Below, in pieces: positions 1-5,041 of a stretch of DNA of 5,041 nucleotides. The stretch comes from Spirochaetaceae bacterium (GTDB lineage Bacteria > Spirochaetota > Spirochaetia > Treponematales > Breznakiellaceae): the NCBI GenBank assembly GCA_031255655.1, contig JAIRSB010000127.1:1-5041 (forward strand), read 5' to 3'. Both the position numbers and the translations under genes were made by a program. Under the pieces are notes generated by a model. That model was given only the letters and a program-made list of their open reading frames with translations, was not told the origin of the DNA and ran no database searches. Numbering within the stretch: the stretch's first letter is position 1; each line of letters opens with the position of its first letter.

Positions 1-723
1 CGGATGCCGCCAAAACCCGCGATGGTCAACACCATTGTAACAACAGGAATGCAGGCCGAAGTCGCCGCGCTGTACGGTGTCGAATGTATAGAATGTTTAA
101 CCGGCTTCAAATGGATAGCTGATGTGATGCGGCGCAGCGAAGAGGGCGAGATAAAAAACAGCATCGTGTTTGGCTGCGAGGAAAGCTACGGCTATCTCGT
201 CGAAACTGAGGTGCGCGACAAAGACGGCATATCCGCCGCGGCGCTTACCGCAGAAATGTCAATATACTGGCAGAGTCATGGCAAAAGCCTGCTTGACCGC
301 CTGAACGAACTGTACGAAAAATGTGGATTTTGGCAGGAAATGGGAGTATCAAAGTATTTTGAAGGTCCCGAAGGTCAAACTACGATGGACGGAATTATGG
401 AACGCTGCCGTGAACATCCGCCCGCAGCGCTTGGAGGCGTTAAGGTTGAAAAAATCCGTGACATTGAAAACTCGGAGACCATTTATCCCGAAGAACCGGA
501 ACGGCGCGAGAAAATCTATCTGCCAAAAAGCAATGTGCTGCAATTCCGTCTTGAAGACGGCACTCTGGTTAGCGCACGACCCAGCGGTACCGAGCCTAAG
601 ATAAAATTCTACGCCAGCTGCCGCGCCGCCATAGGGCAGGGCGGATTAGATGCGGCGAAAGCGGAAGCTCAAAGAAAGCTCGACGCTATCAAAAGCGATA
701 TAAAAAAGATGATAGGCGACTGA
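1..723 (+). CDS. Phosphoglucomutase/phosphomannomutase family protein, C-terminal part (5' end outside window)
   Basis: This is the distal part of an alpha-D-phosphohexomutase, a cytoplasmic enzyme that interconverts hexose 1- and 6-phosphates through a phosphoserine intermediate. The frame is open at base 1, and the ATG at base 4 lies inside the conserved run before IVTT, so it is not a start. Visible landmarks are IVTT with the following LTGFKWI segment (domain III), the sugar-binding loop EESYGY at 178-195, RDKDG shortly after, and the phosphate-binding loop RPSGTEPK of domain IV at 577-600. The catalytic serine loop and the metal-binding aspartates would lie upstream and cannot be seen. 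About 240 residues are visible, against roughly 570-600 for full-length PgcA-type enzymes, whose spacing and LTGFK/EESYGY wording it matches best. Choosing between glucose and mannose phosphate as substrate is not possible from this fragment. The stop TGA is two bases before tatT, which suggests cotranscription. Confidence 0.93.
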   Translation, partial: RMPPKPAMVNTIVTTGMQAEVAALYGVECIECLTGFKWIADVMRRSEEGEIKNSIVFGCEESYGYLVETEVRDKDGISAAALTAEMSIYWQSHGKSLLDRLNELYEKCGFWQEMGVSKYFEGPEGQTTMDGIMERCREHPPAALGGVKVEKIRDIENSETIYPEEPERREKIYLPKSNVLQFRLEDGTLVSARPSGTEPKIKFYASCRAAIGQGGLDAAKAEAQRKLDAIKSDIKKMIGD

Positions 724-725
724 TA

Positions 726-1655
726 ATGAAAAACAGAGCTGGGAACATCATTTTTTCGTTATTTGCTTGCTGCATTTCACTGTTTTCTTGCTCAACACAG
801 CAGATTGCCATGCGCTCCAGTCCCGAATTCGTAGCGTCCCTGCTGCCCGGCGTAATAAAAAAGAGCGAAGCGAAGCTGAAAAAAAATCCGGACGACCAAA
901 AATTGATACTGGAAACCGGCTCATACTACGTTATGGACGCGAACGCCTTTGTACAGGGACCGGCTTCTATGCTGCCGCCGGATAAATACAGCGAGCGGGA
1001 GGCAGAATACCAAAAGGCAAAAGCGATGTATAAGCGCGGTGCGGATATTCTGGAAGACGGACTGGAAAAACGCCATCCGGGCATCATTGCGAAGGCACGG
1101 GAAACCTCCGGCAGCGAGGATTTTGAGGAGCTTGGCAAAGAAGATGTGCCCTACATTTATTGGTTTACCGCAGCGGTTTTTTCGGCCTTCAGCCTTGATC
1201 CGCTGGATCTTTCAGCCGGGATGAAATCCGGCGCGGCCTCTAAACTGATAAAACGCGCCTACGTTTTGGACCCCGATTTCAATGACGGCGCGTTGGACGA
1301 TTTTTTCATTCTATACTACGCTTCGCTGCCTAAGTCTATGGGCGGTGATTTGGCTCTCGCTAAAACGCATTATGACAGAGCTTTAGAAAAAACACACGGA
1401 CTTTCCGCAAGCCCTTATGTCTCATGGGCACAAGCCGTCTGCATACCGGCGCAGGATTTCGCGGGATTTAAAAGCAATCTGGATAAGGCCCTGAGTATAA
1501 ACGTAAACAAAAATCCGTCAAACAAACTTTTGAACGTGCTGTCCCAGCGCAAAGCGCGTTATCTGCTGGATAACACCGATATATATTTTATCGATACTGA
1601 CGAAAGCGTTTGGGACGGCGCGGAAACCGAAGTGGAAAACGAGGAAGAAACGTGA
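726..1655 (+). CDS. tatT: TatT, TPR-type lipoprotein of a TPAT TRAP transporter
   Basis: This 309-residue protein resembles the TatT family, the accessory subunit of TPR-protein-associated TRAP transporters typified by T. pallidum Tp0956. That protein is a trimeric, pore-containing lipoprotein that binds its partner substrate-binding protein. The N-terminus is a lipoprotein signal: basic residues, a hydrophobic stretch from about 8 to 20, then the lipobox LFSC with Cys22 as the likely lipidated residue. The body is helical and alanine-rich, with TPR-like segments. Family-like landmarks are NAFVQ (73-77), AYVLDPDF (178-185), MGGDLALAKTHYDRALE (205-221) and a C-terminal segment around residues 265-288. 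The tail from about residue 290 is strongly acidic. The ATG at 726 is preceded only by a weak AGG near 714-716, and translation may be coupled to the mutase stop codon just upstream. The next gene starts inside the tatT stop codon and encodes a DctP-type protein, which strongly supports the assignment. Confidence 0.88.
   Translation: MKNRAGNIIFSLFACCISLFSCSTQQIAMRSSPEFVASLLPGVIKKSEAKLKKNPDDQKLILETGSYYVMDANAFVQGPASMLPPDKYSEREAEYQKAKAMYKRGADILEDGLEKRHPGIIAKARETSGSEDFEELGKEDVPYIYWFTAAVFSAFSLDPLDLSAGMKSGAASKLIKRAYVLDPDFNDGALDDFFILYYASLPKSMGGDLALAKTHYDRALEKTHGLSASPYVSWAQAVCIPAQDFAGFKSNLDKALSINVNKNPSNKLLNVLSQRKARYLLDNTDIYFIDTDESVWDGAETEVENEEET
1641..1647 (+). promoter_or_regulatory. Ribosome binding site deciding the GTG start of the binding-protein gene
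   Basis: GAGGAAG lies inside the last codons of tatT, and its AGGA core is six bases before the GTG at 1652. The same bases encode glutamates of the acidic TatT tail. This site, together with the signal peptide that begins exactly at the GTG, favours 1652 over the in-frame ATG at 1610, which would add 14 polar and basic residues before the signal peptide. Confidence 0.7.
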
Positions 1656-2647
1656 AAAAACTTATATCGACAGCCGCTGTCGCGGCGTTTTGCTTTTTGC
1701 TGCCTCCGGCGGTTCTGATGTCTCAGCAAAGAACGGTAACCATAAAACTCGCGTCGCTTGCGCCTGAAAACACCCCTTGGGGCGCGGCTCTGAACAAAAT
1801 GGCCGCAGACTGGAGCGTGGCGACAAACGGCGCGGTAAGACTTGTGGTGTATCATAACGGCGTGGCGGGCGGCGAGTCGGATGTTCTGCGAAAACTTCGA
1901 TTAAACCAAATTCAGGCGGCGGTTTTTACATCAGCCGGAATGAACCTTATATCGCCGAGCATAATAACCCTAAGTTGCCCATTTTTGATAAGGACGGACG
2001 ACGAACTTGATAAAGTTATTAATGAACTCCGTCCGCAATTGGAAGCAGGCATAGATAAAGCGGGTTTCGTCACGCTTGCCTGGTCAAAAGTGGGATGGGT
2101 GCGGTTTTTCTCTCGAAGACCGGTCTATGTCCCCGTCGACATGAAAAAACAAAAGCTCGCGGTAGGCAACGATATGCCGTCTTTGAACGACGCTTTTAGA
2201 ACGATGGGTTACCAGCTCGTCGAGACCAGCTTGAACGATACGCTAGTGTCGCTCAACAGCGGTGCCATCGACGCGGTTTTCCAGAGTCCCGTAAACGCCG
2301 CCGTGTCCCAACTGTTCGGCATAGCGAAGAATATGTCCACATTGCGGATAGCCCCGTTCATGGGTGCGATATTGCTGAACCGTGCGGCTTGGCGCAGCAT
2401 TCCAGAACAGTACAGGGACAAGCTTCTGAGCATTGGCCGTGAAATCGAAATACAGAACAATCAAAACGTAAAAAAAATGGAAGATGACGCGATTGCCGCC
2501 ATGCTGCAAAACGGACTTATAATCAATGAATGTTCGCCGGAGCAGGAGCAGGAATGGATTGACGATGTGAACCGCGTGATGCCGCGGCTTTTGGAAAAAA
2601 CTTTCGACAAGGAACTTTACAACAACATAAAAAATGTCATAGAATGA
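1652..2647 (+). CDS. dctP: TRAP transporter substrate-binding protein, DctP family (TatP-like)
   Basis: From the GTG start this is a 331-residue periplasmic binding protein of the DctP/TRAP type, which captures a ligand and passes it to the QM permease. Residues 1 to about 24 form a signal peptide: KK, then a hydrophobic core, then probable cleavage near VLMSQQ. The mature part opens with the typical strand TIKLASLAPENTPWGAALNKM (29-50, family pattern around SP.G), then VVYHNGVAGGESDVLRKL (65-82), and the central stretch RRPVYVPVDMKKQKLAV (155-171) followed by LNSGAIDAVFQSP (201-213). In ordinary DctP proteins the central stretch ends in a K-x-R-V pattern whose Arg binds the ligand carboxylate; here that position is Ala170. 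No good lipobox is present, since Cys14 is preceded by Phe, although the T. pallidum homologue is described as a lipoprotein. The gene overlaps tatT by four bases, so the two are probably translated together. The ligand cannot be named. Confidence 0.9.
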   Translation: MKKLISTAAVAAFCFLLPPAVLMSQQRTVTIKLASLAPENTPWGAALNKMAADWSVATNGAVRLVVYHNGVAGGESDVLRKLRLNQIQAAVFTSAGMNLISPSIITLSCPFLIRTDDELDKVINELRPQLEAGIDKAGFVTLAWSKVGWVRFFSRRPVYVPVDMKKQKLAVGNDMPSLNDAFRTMGYQLVETSLNDTLVSLNSGAIDAVFQSPVNAAVSQLFGIAKNMSTLRIAPFMGAILLNRAAWRSIPEQYRDKLLSIGREIEIQNNQNVKKMEDDAIAAMLQNGLIINECSPEQEQEWIDDVNRVMPRLLEKTFDKELYNNIKNVIE

Positions 2648-2733
2648 TGGTGTCCGGCAGTCTGACAAACGTTGAAACCGGAAAATTACCGCATCGCGAA
2701 AGCAGCGGCGTAAAAAATGAAAAAATGGCTTAA
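2644..2733 (+). CDS. Possible 29-codon coupling ORF between binding protein and permease
   Basis: An ATG at 2644 overlaps the binding-protein stop codon as ATGA, with a second ATG immediately following. The frame stays open for 29 codons and ends at TAA 2731-2733, sixteen bases past the first base of the permease start codon. The predicted peptide begins MMVSGSLTNVETG and is polar, without a recognisable domain. Neither this start nor the permease start has a convincing Shine-Dalgarno sequence. The arrangement fits ribosomes finishing dctP, restarting here, and then reinitiating at the permease ATG. This is inference: an ORF of this length can occur by chance, and the peptide itself may have no function. 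Confidence 0.25.
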   Translation: MMVSGSLTNVETGKLPHRESSGVKNEKMA

Positions 2734-4594
2734 TCATCTTGAAAGCGGTATATGCAACACCGCCCTCACACTAATCGCGCTCCTGCTGTTCGTGAACTCG
2801 CTCCTGCGGCTTGTACTGCATACCACGCTGGGCGGTGCGGCTTTCTTTACGACGCATTTGCTGCTGGTTACCGCGCTGTTTTCTGCGATGATAACCACAA
2901 AGAATGAAAACCATCTTTCTATCGGCATCGTTCACTATATAAAAAACAAAAAAATACAAACGTTTTTTGCGGCCTCGACCGGACTTGTTTCAACATTCAT
3001 TGCCGCTATACTCGTTTTTTGTTCGGCTGACTTCATAAAAATAGGGCTTAACCCGCCGCAAAAACTGGGCATTTTTTCAGACCGTTTTTTTGCTTACGCG
3101 ATGCCACTGGCTTTTGCCGTGATGACGTTTCGTTTCGCGCGCATTACTCCGCTGCGTGGCAAAGCAAGACTGCTGTCCGTGGCGGCGGTGCTGGCAGGCG
3201 TTGCAGCCTCTTTACCGCTCATTTTCAAATTCATTTGGGAATTCAACCTGCCCGACTTCGCGTGGACGATTAACGACTTTTTCATCGCCGCCGCTTCCGC
3301 CGTGAAAACGCCGGTAATAATTCTGATAATTTTAGCGGCACTGGCGGGTACTCCGCTTTTTATAGTAATAGCGGCTCTTTCAATAATATTGATCCAGAGC
3401 TCCGGCGGCGAAATCGACGTTACGGCGAATCAAATTTACACTGCGCTTACACAACAGAACATAATCGCCATACCGCTTTTCACGCTGACAGGCTTCTTTC
3501 TTTCGGAAAGCAAAGCGGGAGAGCGGCTTGTAGAAACATTCCGCAGCGTATTTTGCGCGAGTCCCGGCGGAATGATAGCGGCAACAGTGCTGATATGCGC
3601 GTTTTTCACTTCATTTACCGGCGCTTCTGGCGTAACTATTCTAGCTTTGGGAGGCATACTGTACACGGTATTGACAGGGGACAAATCTGGCATACAGAGC
3701 GGCGGCGCAAAATATTCGAGCGCGTTTTCTATAGGGCTTTTAACCTCGTGCGGCAGTATCGGGCTGTTGTTCCCGCCTTCTCTTCCGCTGATACTGGTGG
3801 GAACCACAACGCAGACAAACATATTACAGTTGTTCGCGGCAGGGATACTACCGGGCTTGCTGCTGTCATTTTCAATGATTGTATTCGGCATAATAATTTC
3901 GCTAAAAATGAAGATGCCGCCGGAAAAATTCAGTCTTACACGGACGGCGCGCGCGCTGAAAAAATCTTTTTGGGAAATCATGCTGCCGTTTTTGCTCATA
4001 GGCGGCTACTTTTCCGGAATACTTTCGCTTGTGGAAATCGGCGCGGCGGCGTTAATCTATATTTTTGTCGTGGAAGTTTTTATATTTCGTGATATAGAGC
4101 CGCGTGATATCGGTAAAGTTTTCGCTAAGGCGCTGCCGGTAACGGGCGGCATACTCGCCATATTAGCCCTTTCCGGCGCGCTTTCATACTACATCGTAGA
4201 CACGCAGGCGCCTGAAAACTTTGCGCGCTGGGCGCAGTCCGCCATAAAATCCAAATGGCTGTTTCTTTTGATACTAAATCTTATGCTGCTTATTACGGGC
4301 TGCCTCATTGATATTTTTTCAGCCATACTGATAGTTTTGCCGCTGTTAATACCGCTTGCCGACGTTTTCGGCATAAACCACATACATCTTGGAATGATAT
4401 TCCTGATAAACATGGAAGCAGGTTTCCTAACGCCGCCTGTCGGATTAAACCTTTTTTTAGCAAGCTATCGTTTCAAAAAGCCGTTCATCGAGATATGCCG
4501 CTACGTCGCGCCGTTTCTTTTGATACAATTGATAGTGGTTCTCCTGACTACCTACTTGCCGCAAATGTCGATGCTGCTTACTGGACTGTTTTAA
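2717..4594 (+). CDS. dctQM: Fused TRAP transporter permease, DctQ-DctM (small plus large membrane subunits)
   Basis: This 625-residue inner-membrane protein joins the small TRAP subunit (Q) to the large one (M), and should import the ligand delivered by the binding protein using an ion gradient. Residues 1 to about 145 are DctQ-like, with hydrophobic helices near 14-35, 42-60, 82-105 and 122-140. A further helix near 152-174 is a candidate fusion helix joining the two halves. The DctM part follows, beginning near 195. Its landmarks are IPLFTLTGFFLSES (252-265), FTGASGVTILALGG (300-313), GSIGLLFPPSLPLILVG (346-362) and GFLTPPVGLNLFLASY (569-584). The paired proline loops are typical of the large subunit and match the re-entrant loops around the transport site. 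The ATG at 2717 has TAA directly upstream in frame, so no earlier start is possible, yet there is no clear ribosome binding site. Fused QM subunits are found in many TRAP systems, including T. pallidum Tp0958. Confidence 0.93.
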   Translation: MKKWLNHLESGICNTALTLIALLLFVNSLLRLVLHTTLGGAAFFTTHLLLVTALFSAMITTKNENHLSIGIVHYIKNKKIQTFFAASTGLVSTFIAAILVFCSADFIKIGLNPPQKLGIFSDRFFAYAMPLAFAVMTFRFARITPLRGKARLLSVAAVLAGVAASLPLIFKFIWEFNLPDFAWTINDFFIAAASAVKTPVIILIILAALAGTPLFIVIAALSIILIQSSGGEIDVTANQIYTALTQQNIIAIPLFTLTGFFLSESKAGERLVETFRSVFCASPGGMIAATVLICAFFTSFTGASGVTILALGGILYTVLTGDKSGIQSGGAKYSSAFSIGLLTSCGSIGLLFPPSLPLILVGTTTQTNILQLFAAGILPGLLLSFSMIVFGIIISLKMKMPPEKFSLTRTARALKKSFWEIMLPFLLIGGYFSGILSLVEIGAAALIYIFVVEVFIFRDIEPRDIGKVFAKALPVTGGILAILALSGALSYYIVDTQAPENFARWAQSAIKSKWLFLLILNLMLLITGCLIDIFSAILIVLPLLIPLADVFGINHIHLGMIFLINMEAGFLTPPVGLNLFLASYRFKKPFIEICRYVAPFLLIQLIVVLLTTYLPQMSMLLTGLF

Positions 4595-4757
4595 TCCGGT
4601 AAAACCTCTTGCACCGTGATTATTAAAGACGTTTTCAGAAGTAAGGGATATGTTCCCGTTTTTCAATGAAGCCACCGTCTTGCCATTGCCGCTTTATTTC
4701 CAGAATGGACTTCTCCTTGCCCGTCCTTTTCCGATTCCGTACTCCCCATACCCTATC
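4595..4757. other. Intergenic spacer between convergent genes
   Basis: This 163-bp stretch separates the end of the permease gene from the end of the opposite-strand reductase gene. Any ORF reaching into it is short and overlaps the reductase, and neither strand shows a recognisable protein or RNA. The only structure worth naming is a weak hairpin followed by five T residues near 4645-4663. Bases 4670-4755 are rich in C and T on the + strand, without a repeat that I can see. Confidence 0.6.
4645..4663 (+). terminator. Weak candidate terminator after the transporter operon
   Basis: GGGA at 4645-4648 can pair with TCCC at 4654-4657 around a five-base loop. A single G and then five T residues (4659-4663) follow. 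It lies about 50 bases after the permease stop codon, where a terminator is expected. The stem is only four pairs, which is short for a strong intrinsic terminator, so termination could instead be Rho-dependent or happen elsewhere. Confidence 0.25.
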
Positions 4758-5041
4758 CTATAAAGTAACCGACCGCGTTAATTCCCGATGTACTATTTTC
4801 ATAAGTTCAGGAATTTCAAGCTGTTGCGGACAATACTGTTTACAATGACCACAGTTTATACATTGATCCGCGCAAATCATTCGTGAGTTTTGATAAATAA
4901 GCGAATCATTCACCGGTTTATAAAAAAGTTGGTACTGATTGTAGAGTTTAAACAAATTGGGTATATCCAAGCCTTGTGGACACGGCATACAATATTTGCA
5001 TCCGGTACAAGCGATATTTATTTTTGATTCATATGTTTTTT
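4758..5041 (-). CDS. Aldo/keto reductase family protein with C-terminal 4Fe-4S clusters, C-terminal part (5' end outside window)
   Basis: This is the distal end of a cytoplasmic oxidoreductase of the type that fuses an aldo/keto reductase barrel to a ferredoxin-like tail. On the minus strand the frame is open from the window edge (first whole codon 5039-5037) to TAG at 4760-4758, about 93 residues. Two cysteine clusters are visible: C-x2-C-x2-C-x2-C-P (IACTGCKYCMPCPQG, bases 4980-5009) and C-x2-C-x2-C-x3-C-P (DQCINCGHCKQYCPQ, bases 4830-4862). An IPNLFKLYN segment follows the first cluster and an IPELMKIVHREL segment ends the protein. This wording and order are characteristic of the C-terminus of these reductases, and each cluster probably holds a 4Fe-4S centre. 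The ATG at 4988 lies inside the first cluster, so it is not the start. The barrel with the NADPH site and catalytic Tyr is outside the window, so the substrate is unknown. G+C is about 36%, lower than in the operon. Confidence 0.85.
   Translation of the reverse strand, partial: KTYESKINIACTGCKYCMPCPQGLDIPNLFKLYNQYQLFYKPVNDSLIYQNSRMICADQCINCGHCKQYCPQQLEIPELMKIVHRELTRSVTL

Noticed and set aside
1610..1651. ATG at 1610 as the start of the binding protein
   Set aside because: It would add 14 mostly polar or basic residues before an otherwise well-formed signal peptide and lengthen the overlap with tatT to 46 bases. The GTG at 1652 has a well-placed ribosome binding site.
2653..2682. Inverted repeat TCCGG/CCGGA in the gap before the permease
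   Set aside because: The stem is only five pairs with a twenty-base loop and no T run, so it is neither a terminator nor a convincing regulatory hairpin.
2243..2737. 164-codon open frame on the minus strand
   Set aside because: It lies opposite the end of the binding protein and the gap, and shows no domain or convincing start. Treated as a shadow.
3436..3999. 187-codon open frame on the minus strand
   Set aside because: It lies opposite the conserved DctM part of the permease, and its translation shows no recognisable domain. It is explained as a shadow of the real gene.
3553..4092. 179-codon open frame on the plus strand
   Set aside because: It lies fully inside the permease gene in another frame, and its Arg-, Asn- and His-rich translation is typical of out-of-frame reading.
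4666..4848. 60-codon open frame on the plus strand after the permease
   Set aside because: It overlaps the iron-sulfur tail of the reductase on the other strand, has low-complexity Cys, Ser and Phe content, and no recognisable domain.

Overview
The window looks like part of a spirochaete chromosome, most probably Treponema or a close relative. The main evidence is a gene trio known from Treponema pallidum (tp0956-tp0957-tp0958): a TPR-type lipoprotein (TatT), a DctP-type periplasmic binding protein, and a single fused DctQ-DctM permease. Together they form a TPAT (TPR-protein-associated TRAP transporter). Samples counted by eye in the operon range from about 45 to 57% G+C. The genus is an inference from gene content and was not tested by any search.

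Layout: (1) Bases 1-723, + strand, are the C-terminal part of a phosphoglucomutase/phosphomannomutase; its 5' end is outside the window. (2) Bases 726-1655 encode the TatT lipoprotein and begin two bases after the mutase stop codon. (3) Bases 1652-2647 encode the DctP-like binding protein. It starts at a GTG whose last bases overlap the tatT stop codon. (4) Bases 2648-2716 are a 69-bp gap crossed by a possible 29-codon coupling ORF (2644-2733). (5) Bases 2717-4594 encode the fused QM permease. (6) Bases 4595-4757 are a short spacer between convergent genes, with only a weak terminator candidate. (7) Bases 4758-5041, - strand, are the C-terminal part of an aldo/keto reductase family protein with two 4Fe-4S cluster motifs; its 5' end is also outside the window.

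The first four genes are packed tightly enough to be one transcription unit. TatT is expected to sit on a membrane facing the periplasm and dock with the binding protein. The binding protein should deliver a ligand to the QM permease for ion-driven uptake. The binding protein appears to lack the arginine that clamps the carboxylate of organic-acid ligands in ordinary DctP proteins. This agrees with the proposal, made for the T. pallidum system, that the ligand is hydrophobic or otherwise unusual. The reductase fragment is on the opposite strand, is noticeably more A+T-rich (about 36% G+C in a hand count), and probably has no direct link to the transporter.

No RNA genes, mobile elements, CRISPR arrays or substantial repeats were seen. 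No clear promoter was found; any promoter for the operon is probably upstream of the window.
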